From: Flavobacteriaceae bacterium UBA3339 | GTDB lineage: Bacteria; Bacteroidota; Bacteroidia; Flavobacteriales; Flavobacteriaceae | Assembly: GCA_002360925.1 (NCBI GenBank) | Contig: DERN01000014.1 | Location: forward strand, 107,524-171,523 | Direction: 5' to 3' | Length of the DNA stretch: 64,000 bases | Shown: positions 17,271 through 27,400 of the stretch, piece after piece | Position numbering within the stretch: the stretch's first letter is position 1 | Layout of the letters: every line of letters starts with the position of its first letter | Position numbers and translations under genes: made by a program | Notes under the pieces: generated by a model | The model's database searches: none | Seen by the model: the letters and a program-made list of their open reading frames with translations, nothing else | What the model was told of the DNA's origin: nothing

Positions 17271-18053
17271 ATGCGATACATATTCCTATTTTTTTTATTA
17301 AATATTTGCACAGCTTATAGTCAGAGTTATCTCGATTTTTACTTTAAATCAAAAGGAATTAATGGAGCAATTGTGATTTATAACGAAAATAAAAACGAGT
17401 GGATTTTTAATAAAGAAATAGAACCTTTTAAAAATACGCCTCCTTCGGCTCATTATCAGCTGTGGATGGCTTTGGTTGGTTTACAAGAAAATACTTTTAG
17501 TCGTAATGAAAATGATAAACTTTTTTGGGATGGCGTAAAACGAGGTTATTTTAGTGAAAGAAAACCTGAATGGAATCAAGATACAAACTTAATTCAGGCT
17601 TTAACTTTACAAAACGATTGGTATTTTAATCAATTAAAATATCGATTAGATTATAAATCTTATGCATCTAAAATAAAGTCAAATGACTTTTTAAAAGAAA
17701 TTAAGAATAACGATTTAGATTATTTTTGGAATTACGCAGCTTTAACAAATCCCAATACGATGATTTTGTTTTTAAAGGATCTGTATGAAAATAAATTACC
17801 ATTCGATAAAAACAATCAACAATATATTTTCAATAGTTTATTAATCGATCAAAAATTAGCTTTGCGTACCAGCGCAACAAGTTACTTAGGAGATAAAATT
17901 GAATGGACAATTGGAGTTTATTTAACGAAAGAAAAACCAATCTACTTTTCGTTAAGAACGTATCGATCTTTAGAAGAGCCAATTCAAGAAGATTACGAAT
18001 CGAGAAGAAATTTAATTATTACCGAAATATTCGATGTTTTAAATTTATTATAA
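17271..18053 (+). CDS. class D beta-lactamase-like protein lacking catalytic residues
   Basis: 260 residues with a signal peptide (MRYIFLFFLLNICTAYSQ). The OXA/class D fold can be followed: PPSAHYQLWMALVGL (57-71) aligns with the P-A-S-T-F-K-I helix, WDG (86-88) and WNQD (101-104) are the usual landmarks, and LQNDWYFNQL lies where N-S-x-V-W-x-Y-Q is expected. The nucleophile Ser59 remains, but Lys of S-x-x-K is Tyr62, the S-x-V position reads Q-N-D, and K-T/S-G is R199-T-S201. Carbamylated-Lys chemistry is therefore impossible. Most likely a sensor, binding protein or decayed enzyme. Not a resistance gene on this evidence. Confidence 0.7.
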   Translation: MRYIFLFFLLNICTAYSQSYLDFYFKSKGINGAIVIYNENKNEWIFNKEIEPFKNTPPSAHYQLWMALVGLQENTFSRNENDKLFWDGVKRGYFSERKPEWNQDTNLIQALTLQNDWYFNQLKYRLDYKSYASKIKSNDFLKEIKNNDLDYFWNYAALTNPNTMILFLKDLYENKLPFDKNNQQYIFNSLLIDQKLALRTSATSYLGDKIEWTIGVYLTKEKPIYFSLRTYRSLEEPIQEDYESRRNLIITEIFDVLNLL

Positions 18054-18056
18054 CAA

Positions 18057-18083
18057 AAAACCACTTGATATTCAAGTGGTTTT
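18057..18083. terminator. bidirectional terminator
   Basis: AAAACCACTTG pairs with CAAGTGGTTTT around five bases, between the class D-like gene (+) and the CCC-motif gene (-). Confidence 0.8.
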
Positions 18084-18102
18084 GTCTTTATAAGATTCAA
18101 GA

Positions 18103-18495
18103 TTATTGACCTTGTTGCTGCATCCATTCTTGCATTCTTTCCTGCATTAATTCTTGGTTCATAAGAGCATCCCAACCAAAAATTGATCCTACAAAAATCA
18201 TTGAAATAAGAGAAATAACAAACAAAACAATTCCGATTATTGCTAAAATTCTTCCAATATTTAAATTTGAATAATTTGAATAAGCATTTGGGTTTTGTTT
18301 ATATAACTTCATATCTTTATTTGCCAAAACTAAAGCAATGATTCCGAAAACAATCCCAGAACCATAAAAACAGCATCCCAAAATAGATAGAATACCCAAA
18401 ATTAAAACTGCTGTTGCATTTGGCAAATTTGAAGGGACAAGATTTTGATTATCATCAGAATTTTGTTGAAAAGGATTTGATTGATAATTTTCCAT
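18103..18495 (-). CDS. CCC-motif membrane protein (DUF4190-like)
   Basis: 130 residues: an Asn/Gln-rich N-terminus, then a helix with LGILSILGCCFYGSGIVFGIIALVLANKD, a second helix (GRILAIIGIVLFVISLISMIF) and a Met/Gln-rich tail with repeated M-Q-E-R-M/W. This layout is typical of Flavobacteriia proteins annotated as CCC-motif membrane proteins, usually next to a DUF2752 gene as here (21-base gap). Function unknown. Confidence 0.78.
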   Translation of the reverse strand: MENYQSNPFQQNSDDNQNLVPSNLPNATAVLILGILSILGCCFYGSGIVFGIIALVLANKDMKLYKQNPNAYSNYSNLNIGRILAIIGIVLFVISLISMIFVGSIFGWDALMNQELMQERMQEWMQQQGQ

Positions 18496-18516
18496 AGATA
18501 TTTTAATTGTTAAAAT

Positions 18517-18795
18517 TTAAATTCGTTTGTAAATATAAGAAAATACCATAATAACGGCATTTGTAATAGCTAAAAAAATGATTATTTTGCTGTAATTTCT
18601 CTTTTTATCAATAAAGTGTAAAAATATAAACAAAAATAAAAAAATGGTGGTGTAAATTGCGGGAAACATTTTAAATGCGCCCGTAACATCTCCTTGCGAT
18701 AACATATAAGCCGCGCGTTGCGTGCCGCAGCTAAAACATTCTACTCCAAAAAGCTTTTTATTCATACAAGGCAACATATATTCTTCCATATTCAC
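18517..18795 (-). CDS. DUF2752 membrane protein
   Basis: 92 residues. CFSCGTQRAAYMLSQGD matches the DUF2752 signature C-P-x-C-G-x-T-R-A, followed by two hydrophobic helices. Function unknown. First gene of a two-gene operon with the CCC-motif protein; divergent from the gene at 18843. Confidence 0.82.
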   Translation of the reverse strand: MNMEEYMLPCMNKKLFGVECFSCGTQRAAYMLSQGDVTGAFKMFPAIYTTIFLFLFIFLHFIDKKRNYSKIIIFLAITNAVIMVFSYIYKRI

Positions 18796-18800
18796 ATTTT

Positions 18801-18829
18801 TTGTTAAAGGTATAAATTTATTAAATTTG
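18801..18829 (+). promoter_or_regulatory. promoter of the 18843-19590 gene pair
   Basis: TTG (18801-18803), 18-base spacer, TAAATTTG (18822-18829), 14 bases before the ATG. Confidence 0.6.
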
Positions 18830-18842
18830 TGAAAAATTTTAA

Positions 18843-19043
18843 ATGAAAAGTCTTATTTACTTGGCTGGATTTGCTCTTATGATTTGGGCTCTTATTGAAC
18901 AAACTCGCGAAAAACCGAATGTTTTTATTCAGATTTTAGCAGTTGTTGTATTCTTTTTTATGATGATGAAGCTAATGAATAAAACCCCGAGTAATTTTGA
19001 TAAAAGTGAAGATAAAAACCAAGAAGATGAATCAGGAAATTAA
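18843..19043 (+). CDS. small membrane protein, unknown function
   Basis: 66 residues: two hydrophobic helices (IYLAGFALMIWALI and VFIQILAVVVFFFMMMKLM) and a charged tail. No family recognised. It overlaps the Smr-domain gene (start 19027), so the two are probably translationally coupled. Confidence 0.6.
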   Translation: MKSLIYLAGFALMIWALIEQTREKPNVFIQILAVVVFFFMMMKLMNKTPSNFDKSEDKNQEDESGN

Positions 19044-19590
19044 CGTTGGAAGTTTAGTAGAAATCTTGGATGACGATTTTAAAGGAACCGTTTTAAAGAT
19101 TAAAAATAATGAAGCTGTTATTTTAACAGAAGATGGTTTCGAATTAACGTTTCCTTTATCGCAATTAATTCCAATTGGAGATAATTCTATAATTAGACAA
19201 AATTCGTCTTTTGGAGCAATAGAAGCTGCTAAAGAACAAAAAGCTTTTAAAAATCATCATAAAGTAAATCTGGATAAAAAATCGAAAAAGGAAGAATTTG
19301 TATTAGAAATTGACCTTCATATCGAAAAGTTGGTCAAAAACTTTAAACATCTTACAAATTTCGATATTTTAAATATTCAAGTCGATACAGCCCGTGGACA
19401 ATTGGAGTTTGCTATAAAAAATAGAATTCCAAAAGTTGTTTTTATTCACGGAATGGGCGAAGGAGTTTTAAAATCCGAATTAGAGTTTTTGTTTGGAAGA
19501 TATAACGAAATCACATTTCAAGATGCTAATTACCGAAAATACGGTTTAGGCGCAACCGAAATCTACATAAAACAAAATCCGAATCGTTAA
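19027..19590 (+). CDS. Smr-domain protein (DUF2027-like)
   Basis: 187 residues from the ATG at 19027. The N-terminal 70 residues form a small beta domain (VGSLVEILDDDFKGTVLKIKN...) and the C-terminus a Smr domain: EIDLHIEKL, then VFIHGMGEGVLKSEL with the H-G-x-G-x-G motif and YGLGATEIYI. Smr domains, as in MutS2, bind nucleic acid and may cut it. Exact role unknown. Overlaps the upstream small membrane gene and ends in a terminator. Confidence 0.83.
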   Translation: MNQEINVGSLVEILDDDFKGTVLKIKNNEAVILTEDGFELTFPLSQLIPIGDNSIIRQNSSFGAIEAAKEQKAFKNHHKVNLDKKSKKEEFVLEIDLHIEKLVKNFKHLTNFDILNIQVDTARGQLEFAIKNRIPKVVFIHGMGEGVLKSELEFLFGRYNEITFQDANYRKYGLGATEIYIKQNPNR

Positions 19591-19608
19591 GATTCGGATT
19601 TTGTTTTT
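19574..19608. terminator. terminator after the Smr-domain gene
   Basis: AAAATCCGAATC pairs with GATTCGGATTTT around GTTAA, followed by T; the stop codon lies in the loop. It can also serve the convergent gene. Confidence 0.85.
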
Positions 19609-20540
19609 TAAGTTCTTGGATCATAAATTCCCATATCTTTATCAGTTATGATGAAAGAGCTTTTTCCATTTGTGAATTTAGCATTCTCTATTTTAAGACT
19701 ATGTCGGTAACCTGTTGCGCCTAATTTCGATTGAATAATTAAAGTTCCTTCAGTTGCAGTCCATTCTTCTTTTACTTTATATTTTTCTTTGTCAATTGGT
19801 TCGCAAAGCTTTAAATCGCTTGATAAATTCTTATCGTAAATAAATGTTTTTAAATTGTTTTCGGTACTTAAATGAATTGTTTGTGTAGTTTCGGTCGTAG
19901 GAAATACAAAATCATCTGCTAATTTTAACTTCAAAAGTTCTATCGTTTTGTTTCCTACCAATGTATTTTCTTCTTCACAAAATAAAAAGTTAGTGTAATT
20001 TAGAGATATTTTTGAAGTATCATATATATACGTGCCAAAAGGATACGTCGTGTATTTAATTTCGCTTGTTCCGTTTGTTAACGTTATATTTTCGAAATTA
20101 ATGGTAAATGCATATGTAACCGTAACAATTCCATCTTTTACAACAGGCGCCATAGTACGCGTATAAAGAATTTTTCCTCCGCTTACAGAAGTGTATTCCG
20201 AAGTTACTTTAGGATTCGCCGGCGCAAATAAAGAACAAATTGTGTTATTCGATAGTGGTGCATCGTACGTTCTGTAATAAATTTTCGCTCTATCAGTATC
20301 AATTGGAACGATTTTGTCCAATTCAGCTTCGCGATTTAACCAAGAAGTCGTTGTATTATTTCTATTATCAGTAAAATCAACTAATAATAACTCATTACTA
20401 TTAATTTTAAAATGTAGTTCATTGTCTTGGCATTTCTGAATTTCTTTTCCTTCAAAATTCAAATTTTCAAAAACCATATCTCCATTATCACAAGCTGTTA
20501 ACGAAGCCGCAATTACGAATAATCCAAATACTTTCTTCAT
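19608..20540 (-). CDS. hypothetical lipoprotein
   Basis: 310 residues from the ATG at 20540 (MKKVFGLFVIAASLTAC, lipoprotein cysteine). The mature part is beta-rich, with NLNFEGKEIQKCQDN early and several NFENITLTNG-like strands. It resembles hypothetical lipoproteins of Flavobacteriia, but no named family is recognised. The frame is open 24 bases further upstream. Single gene. Confidence 0.65.
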   Translation of the reverse strand: MKKVFGLFVIAASLTACDNGDMVFENLNFEGKEIQKCQDNELHFKINSNELLLVDFTDNRNNTTTSWLNREAELDKIVPIDTDRAKIYYRTYDAPLSNNTICSLFAPANPKVTSEYTSVSGGKILYTRTMAPVVKDGIVTVTYAFTINFENITLTNGTSEIKYTTYPFGTYIYDTSKISLNYTNFLFCEEENTLVGNKTIELLKLKLADDFVFPTTETTQTIHLSTENNLKTFIYDKNLSSDLKLCEPIDKEKYKVKEEWTATEGTLIIQSKLGATGYRHSLKIENAKFTNGKSSFIITDKDMGIYDPRT

Positions 20541-20610
20541 AAGAAACGAATAACTTAATTGCAAAAATAACTTTTTTGACGGTATTATAGGGCTTGTAAA
20601 GTCAAATTTT

Positions 20611-20618
20611 TATATTTG
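20611..20618 (+). promoter_or_regulatory. -7 promoter element of the FucP-like gene
   Basis: TATATTTG, 20 bases before the ATG at 20639. Confidence 0.5.
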
Positions 20619-20638
20619 ATGTTTATTAACAATCTTTT

Positions 20639-22261
20639 ATGAGTCAAACAATAAAAACCAATTATCCTGCTTTATATACGCTTATTGTCGTATTCTTTTT
20701 TTGGGGATTTATGGCAGCCGGAAACAACATTTTCATTCCTTTTTGTAAGGATTATTTCCATTTAGATCAATTTCAATCACAATTAATCGACTTTGCATTT
20801 TATACCGCTTATTATATTGGTGCTTTGATTCTTTTTGCGATTAGTAATGTAAAAGGAAAAGATTTAGTGACGTTTTGGGGATACAAACGAAGCATTGTTT
20901 ATGGATTGCTTTTTTCGGTAATCGGAGCTGTAGCTATGATTTTAGCTGTTGAAGCAAACGTTTATTACGGAATGTTGATCGGATTATTTACTGTTGCTTT
21001 AGGATTTTCGTTACAACAAACAGCAGCAAATCCGTTTGCGATATTATTAGGTGATGAAAAAACAGGAGCAAGTCGAGTGAATTTAGGTGGCGGAATTAAT
21101 TCATTAGGAACCACAATTGGACCTTTAGTTGTGGCTTTTGCTTTATTTGGAACAACGGCAGCAGTTACCGAAAATCAGATAAAATCATTGAGTTTAGATA
21201 AAGTGGTTTTACTCTACGTTTGTGTAGGTTTGCTGTTTATTGGTGCAGCCGCTTTATTTTATTTTTCGAAAAAGTTACCTGAAGGAAAAAGTACCGAACC
21301 AATAGAAAAAGCTCCAAAAGCACTTAATATGTTGTTAATAATGACTGTTTTATTATTAACGTGTTTCAGTTTTGTTTTTTCGACTTATAAAGAAACATCT
21401 GAAATTATTGATAAAGCATCATTAGAAAGCACGCGCGTTTTATGGCTTTCGTTGGCTTTTATTGTTGTGATTTTAAGTTTATTATTCGCTTACAAAAAAG
21501 CTTCTACTAACAATCAAGGTTGGGGCGCAATGAAATATCCTCAATTGGTTTTAGGAATGTTGGCGATTTTCATGTATGTTGGAGTAGAAGTTGCGATTGG
21601 AAGTAATTTAGGAGAATTATTAAAAACGTCGGAATTTGGAAGTTTTTCTTCGTCCGAAATTGCTCTGTATATTTCCATGTATTGGGGAAGCATGATGATT
21701 GGTCGTTGGGCTGGTGCTGTAAGTGCTTTTAATTTGGCAAAAAGTAAGCAAACATTTTTAACTATTTTATTGCCTTTAGTCGCTTTTGCTGTTGTAATAA
21801 CCGCAAATACCTTAGCACAATACGATATGACGCATTTATATGGATTTATTGGTTGTGTTGTAATTCAGATTGTCTTAATCTTAGTAACGAAAAATGCACC
21901 GGCAAAAACATTAATGGGCTTTAGTTTATTCGGAATTATTGCTTTGTTAGTTGGATTAAATACCACAGGAACTATTGCTATTTATGCATTTTTATGTGGC
22001 GGATTAGCTTGTAGTATTATGTGGCCGGCAATTTATAATTTAAGTTTAATGGGCTTAGGGAAATACACAGCGCAAGGTTCTTCGTTTTTAGTAATGATGA
22101 TTTTAGGAGGAGGAATTATTCCGCCAATTCAAGGAAAAATGGCAGATATTATCGGAATTCATTCTTCGTATATTGTTTCGCTTGTTTGCTTTGTTTACCT
22201 TTTGATTTTCGCTTTTATAGTAGTCAAGATTTTAAAGAAACAAAACATCAATATTGAATAA
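20639..22261 (+). CDS. sugar MFS transporter, FucP family
   Basis: 540 residues with about 12-14 hydrophobic helices. FFFWGFMAAGNNIFIPFCKDYFHLDQFQSQLIDFAFYTAYYIGAL resembles the FucP/GluP family opening (L-x-F-F-x-W-G), and QQTAANPF near 125 is the family signature on helix 4-5. Imports a hexose (fucose, glucose or galactose) with protons. Longer than E. coli FucP (438) because of an extra central hydrophobic region (about 230-290). Substrate not decidable here. Followed by a strong terminator. Confidence 0.85.
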   Translation: MSQTIKTNYPALYTLIVVFFFWGFMAAGNNIFIPFCKDYFHLDQFQSQLIDFAFYTAYYIGALILFAISNVKGKDLVTFWGYKRSIVYGLLFSVIGAVAMILAVEANVYYGMLIGLFTVALGFSLQQTAANPFAILLGDEKTGASRVNLGGGINSLGTTIGPLVVAFALFGTTAAVTENQIKSLSLDKVVLLYVCVGLLFIGAAALFYFSKKLPEGKSTEPIEKAPKALNMLLIMTVLLLTCFSFVFSTYKETSEIIDKASLESTRVLWLSLAFIVVILSLLFAYKKASTNNQGWGAMKYPQLVLGMLAIFMYVGVEVAIGSNLGELLKTSEFGSFSSSEIALYISMYWGSMMIGRWAGAVSAFNLAKSKQTFLTILLPLVAFAVVITANTLAQYDMTHLYGFIGCVVIQIVLILVTKNAPAKTLMGFSLFGIIALLVGLNTTGTIAIYAFLCGGLACSIMWPAIYNLSLMGLGKYTAQGSSFLVMMILGGGIIPPIQGKMADIIGIHSSYIVSLVCFVYLLIFAFIVVKILKKQNINIE

Positions 22262-22303
22262 AAAAGAATCGCACGATGAATTAAAATCGTGCGATTCTTT
22301 TTT
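22261..22303 (+). terminator. terminator after the FucP-like gene
   Basis: AAAGAATCGCACGAT pairs with ATCGTGCGATTCTTT, followed by a T run. Confidence 0.9.
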
Positions 22304-22320
22304 ATGACAAACATCTAAAC

Positions 22321-22328
22321 TACTTTTG
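22321..22328 (+). promoter_or_regulatory. -7 promoter element of the RarD-like gene
   Basis: TACTTTTG fits TAnnTTTG. It overlaps a possible TTG start at 22326, showing that the ATG at 22344 is the real start. Confidence 0.55.
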
Positions 22329-22343
22329 CATTTTCTTTTAAAT

Positions 22344-23228
22344 ATGCAAAATTTAAAATATTACCTCGCAGCATTTTTCGCTTTTATGTTATGGGGATTT
22401 TTTAGCTTAGCTTTAAAGCCAATTGCTTATGTTTCATCGTTCGATATTTTATTTTATCGAATTACGTTTTCGGCTGTTCTTATTATATTATTTACTTTTT
22501 TATTCCGAAGAAAAATAATAGTGTCGGATATAAATACTTTTAAAAAGCTTCCTGAAAAGGATCGAAAAAAAGGAATTAGACTAACACTAATTGGCGGAGT
22601 TTTATTAGGAATTAATTGGTTCTTGTTTATTTATGTAGTGAATCAAATCAATGTTCAATCGGCTTCGTTTGCATATTTAATTTGTCCGATTATAACAACC
22701 TTTTTGGCAAATATCATTCTAAAAGAACGTTTGAAAAAAATGCAATGGATTGCTATTTCCATTAGTTTATTAGGCTGTTTAATTTATTTCTTTTCGAATG
22801 CCAACAACTTGTTTTTTGCTTTAATTGTTGCAACAACGTATGCTTTGTATTTAATTTCGCAACGAAAAAATATTTATTTCGATAAATTCAATGCGCTCGT
22901 TTTTCAAATGATTGTCATTTTTGTTTTAACCATTCCATATTATATACTAAACGGATTTTCGGTTCCCTCAGAATTGTCGTTTTATTTATACATTTTTATC
23001 ATCGCAACTCTTTTTACGCTTGTGCCTTTATATATGAATTTATACGCGTTAAAAGGCACATCTGCATCAACAGTTGGCGTTATGATTTACATCAATCCAA
23101 TTATTGCCTTTTTATTGGCAGTGTTTTATTATAAAGAATCGGTAAATACTTTACAAATCGTTTCATATTTCTTAATTTTGCTTTCGGTAATTATATTTAA
23201 TTATCAAATTTTCAAAAAAACGAATTAA
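22344..23228 (+). CDS. rarD: EamA-family transporter, RarD-like
   Basis: 294 residues from the ATG at 22344, with about ten hydrophobic helices. MLWGFFSLALKPIAYVSSFDILFYRITFSAVLI, GINWFLFIYVVNQINVQSASFAYLICPI and the second-half Y-I-N-P segment match the RarD branch of the drug/metabolite transporter superfamily. Substrate unknown. It ends 12 bases before the cysteine desulfurase gene and is probably cotranscribed with it. Confidence 0.8.
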   Translation: MQNLKYYLAAFFAFMLWGFFSLALKPIAYVSSFDILFYRITFSAVLIILFTFLFRRKIIVSDINTFKKLPEKDRKKGIRLTLIGGVLLGINWFLFIYVVNQINVQSASFAYLICPIITTFLANIILKERLKKMQWIAISISLLGCLIYFFSNANNLFFALIVATTYALYLISQRKNIYFDKFNALVFQMIVIFVLTIPYYILNGFSVPSELSFYLYIFIIATLFTLVPLYMNLYALKGTSASTVGVMIYINPIIAFLLAVFYYKESVNTLQIVSYFLILLSVIIFNYQIFKKTN

Positions 23229-23240
23229 AAACTATAAATA

Positions 23241-24365
23241 ATGAGTCAAATATATTTGGATAATGCTGCTACAACATCGGTTCGTCCTGAAGTTGTAGAA
23301 GAAATGATCAAAATTTTAACCAACGATTTCGGAAATCCTTCCTCGACTTATGCAATCGGTCGTCATTCAAAAGCATTAATCGAATCTGCTAGAAAGAATA
23401 TTGCAAAACAATTCAATGTTACTTCTGGCGAAATTATTTTCACTTCATGCGGAACTGAAGGGAATAACTGGATTATTCGTTCAAGTGTTCGTGATTTAGG
23501 AATAAAACGCATTATTACAACGCGTATGGAACATCATTGCACTTTGTATTCGATTCAACAAATGGAAAAAGAATACGGGACTAAGATTGATTATGTAAAC
23601 GTGTTGCCAAATAGCGAAATTGATTACAATCATTTAGAAGAATTGTTGAAAGACGAGCAGCCGACTTTAATCAGCTTAATGCACGTTAATAATGAAGTTG
23701 GAACTATTCTAGATTTGAAAAAAGTCGCTGATTTAGCTCAAAAATACAATGCTTTGTTTCATTCGGATACAGTTCAATCTGTAGGGAAAGTTGAAATTCC
23801 TTTAGACGAAATTCCATTGGATTTTATGGTAGCTTCGGCTCACAAATTTCATGGCCCAAAAGGAGCTGGATTTGTATTTATCCGTAAAAAGAATATTTTA
23901 AAACCGTTAATCGTAGGAGGAGAGCAAGAAAAAGGAATGCGCGCCGGAACAGAAGCTCCACATCAGGTTGTTGGAATGGCAAAAGCATTGGAATTATCTT
24001 ATCAGGATTTAGATAAAGATCGTAAAACAATTACCGAATTACGCGATTATTGCAAAGCACAATTAGAAAAAAACTTTGAAGGAGTTCAATTTAACGGAGA
24101 AGGAGATACGTTTTACAATGTGTTAAATATTCGTTTACCATTTTCGCCAGAGAAAGCTGCGATGATGTTATTTCAGTTAGATATGAAAGGAATTGCGGTT
24201 TCACGTGGAAGTGCTTGCCAATCTGGAAGTCAAAAACCTTCTCACGTTTTAGCCGAGTTCTTAAACGATGAAGAAATAAAAAAACCAAGTTTACGCTTAT
24301 CATTCGGGCATGAAAACACCAAATCAGAAATCGATTATTTAATTGATGTTTTGAAAGCGGTTTAA
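23241..24365 (+). CDS. cysteine desulfurase (NifS/IscS type)
   Basis: PLP enzyme that removes sulfur from cysteine for Fe-S clusters or thio-modified tRNA. PLP lysine is K202 in SAHKFHGPKGAG; the persulfide cysteine is C326 in SRGSACQSGSQKPSHVL, the class I loop (S-x-G-S-A-C-x-S). 374 residues is a little short for IscS and suits an NifS-like or tRNA-dedicated member. No iscU or thiolation gene is adjacent, so the sulfur acceptor is unknown. Confidence 0.92.
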   Translation: MSQIYLDNAATTSVRPEVVEEMIKILTNDFGNPSSTYAIGRHSKALIESARKNIAKQFNVTSGEIIFTSCGTEGNNWIIRSSVRDLGIKRIITTRMEHHCTLYSIQQMEKEYGTKIDYVNVLPNSEIDYNHLEELLKDEQPTLISLMHVNNEVGTILDLKKVADLAQKYNALFHSDTVQSVGKVEIPLDEIPLDFMVASAHKFHGPKGAGFVFIRKKNILKPLIVGGEQEKGMRAGTEAPHQVVGMAKALELSYQDLDKDRKTITELRDYCKAQLEKNFEGVQFNGEGDTFYNVLNIRLPFSPEKAAMMLFQLDMKGIAVSRGSACQSGSQKPSHVLAEFLNDEEIKKPSLRLSFGHENTKSEIDYLIDVLKAV

Positions 24366-24397
24366 GATATTTTATAAATAGTTTTTAAATTCAAAAT

Positions 24398-24428
24398 AAA
24401 AAGCATCCTTAATTAAGGACGCTTTTTT
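24398..24428. terminator. bidirectional terminator
   Basis: AAAAAGC.TCCTTAATTAAGGA.GCTTTTT hairpin with one internal mismatch, between the cysteine desulfurase (+) and secA (-). Confidence 0.8.
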
Positions 24429-24433
24429 ATTAA

Positions 24434-27400
24434 TTATATTCTGAATGAACCGTTTGTTCTGATTTCAGAATCTTCTGATTCTTGTTCTTCTTGCTCTTGT
24501 TGTTTTGGAAGATCACCTTTCATTAAAAATGAAATTACATCTTTATTGATGCTTTGCATCGTGTTTTTAAACAACTCGAAAGCTTCGAATTTATAAACCA
24601 ATAAAGGATCTTTTTGTTCGTGAACTGCTAATTGAACCGATTGTTTCAATTCGTCCATTTTACGTAAGTGTTTTTTCCAAGCTTCATCAACAATAGAAAG
24701 TACAATGTTTTTCTCGAAATCGTTAATTAAGGTTTTTCCTTCACTTTCGTACGCTTTTTCAAGGTTTGTTACAACGTTAATTGTTTTAATTCCGTCTGTA
24801 AAAGGAACAACCATACGTTCGTAACCTCCGTTTTCGTGAACATTTTTAATCACCTTAAAAGCTTCAACAGCGCTTTCTTCACTCTTAGCTAAATACTTTT
24901 TATAAGCAATTTCATAAAGTTTATCAGTTAACTCATTTTCGTGTGTTCTGTTGAATTCTTCTTCTGTAAAAGGAGATTCCATTCCGAAAATCTTGATTAA
25001 ATCGTATTCAAAGTTTTTAAAATCGTTTCCTACTTTATTTCCTTCAACTAAATAATCACACAAATCGAACATCATGTTAGCGATATCCACTTTTAAACGA
25101 TCTCCGTGTAAAGCGTGACGACGACGTTTATAAACAACCTCGCGCTGTGCATTCATCACATCATCATATTCTAATAAACGTTTACGAACACCAAAGTTGT
25201 TTTCTTCTACGCGTTTTTGAGCACGTTCGATCGATTTTGTCATCCAGCTATGTTGAATCACTTCACCTTCTTTCAAGCCCATTCCATCCATGATTTTTGC
25301 AACACGTTCCGAACCAAATAAACGCATTAAATTATCTTCTAAAGAAACGTAGAACTGAGAAGAACCAACATCTCCCTGACGACCAGCACGACCACGTAAC
25401 TGACGATCGACACGACGAGAATCGTGACGCTCGGTTCCAATAATTGCTAAACCTCCGGCTTCTTTAACTTCTGGCGTTAATTTAATATCGGTACCACGAC
25501 CTGCCATATTTGTTGCAATAGTTACAATTCCAGAATTACCAGCTTCTTCAATAATTTCGGCTTCTTTCTTGTGTAATTTCGCATTTAAAACGTTGTGCTT
25601 AATACCGCGCATTTTTAACATACGGCTTAATAACTCTGAATTTTCAACCGAAGTTGTACCGATTAAAACCGGACGACCAGCTTCTGACAATTCCACAACA
25701 TCTTCTATTACTGCGTTGAATTTTTCACGAATTGAGCGATAGATTTTATCTTCACGATCGTTACGAGCAATTTGTCGGTTTGTTGGAATTTCAACAACAT
25801 CTAATTTATAGATTTCCCAAAACTCACCAGCTTCCGTAATTGCAGTTCCTGTCATTCCAGCCAACTTGTTATACATACGGAAATAATTCTGTAGTGTAAT
25901 AGTTGCGAACGTTTGAGTTGCTGCTTCGATTTTTACGTTTTCTTTTGCTTCGATTGCTTGGTGTAATCCATCTGAATAACGACGACCGTCCATAATACGA
26001 CCGGTTTGTTCGTCAACAATCATAACTTTATTATCTACAACAACGTATTCCGAATCTTTTTCGAATAACGCATATGCTTTCAATAACTGAGTTAAAGTGT
26101 GAATACGTTCTGATTTAATACCAAAATCTTGGAATAAAACTTCTTTAGCTTCAGACATTTCTTCTGGAGAAAGATTTTGTTTTTCGATTTTAGCAATTTC
26201 AGTTCCGATATCCGGAAGAATGAAGAAGTTTTCATCCATTCCTTGAGACAACACTTTAATACCATTATCTGTTAATTCAACTTGATTATTTTTCTCGTTG
26301 ATTACAAACAATAAAGCTTCGTCTACTTTTTTCATTTCACGATTATTATCCTGCATGAAATGATTTTCGGTTTTTTGAAGAATTTGTTTAACTCCTTCTT
26401 CAGATAAAAACTTAATTAATGCTTTATTTTTAGGTAAAGCGCGGTAAGATCTTAATAAATTGAATCCTCCTTGTTTAGTATCACCCGCTTTAATCAAACG
26501 TTTTGCTTCGGTTAAGAATCCGTTTGATAATTGACGTTGTTGCGCAACCAAAGCATCAACTTTCGGTTTTAATTCTAAGAATTCATGACGATCGCCCATT
26601 GGAACCGGTCCTGAAATAATTAAAGGCGTACGAGCATCGTCGACTAAAACTGAATCTACTTCATCGACAATTGCGAAATTGTGTTTGCGTTGTACTAATT
26701 CCTCAGGAGTATGCGCCATATTATCACGTAAATAATCGAAACCAAATTCGTTATTTGTTCCGTATGTAACATCGGCTTGATACGCTTTACGACGACCTTC
26801 GGAGTTTGGTTGGTGATTATCGATACAATCAACTGTTAATCCGTGGAATTCGAATAAAGGCGCATTCCATTGGCAGTCACGTTTTGCCAAGTAATCATTC
26901 ACTGTTACAACGTGAACTCCGTTTCCAGATAAAGCATTTAAGAAAATAGGAGAAGTAGAAACTAATGTTTTACCTTCACCTGTTTGCATTTCGGCAATTT
27001 TTCCTTGGTGAATTACTGTTCCTCCAATCATCTGAACATCGTAATGAATCATGTTCCAAGAAAGCATTTTCCCGGCAACTTCCCATGTGTTAGACCAAAT
27101 TGCTTTATCACCTTCGATACGAACGTGTCCTTTCGTTTCAGCAAAAATTCGATCTTGCTCTGTAGCTGTTACAATCATTTCAGCATTATTACTGAAACGA
27201 CGCGCAGTTTCCTTAACCACAGCAAAAGCTTCTGGTAGAATATCGATCAATGCTTTTTCTGATAAAGAATAAGCTTCTTTTTCTAACGTATCGATAGAAG
27301 CATAAATAGTTTCTCTTTTATCGATATCGGTTGTTTTTTCTAACTCATCGCGGTACGAAGCAATTTTTGCATCTTGTTCTGCGCGCGATTGTTTTATTTT

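Noticed and set aside
17271..18053. Functional OXA-type beta-lactamase
   Set aside because: S-x-x-K Lys, S-x-V and K-T/S-G are all replaced.
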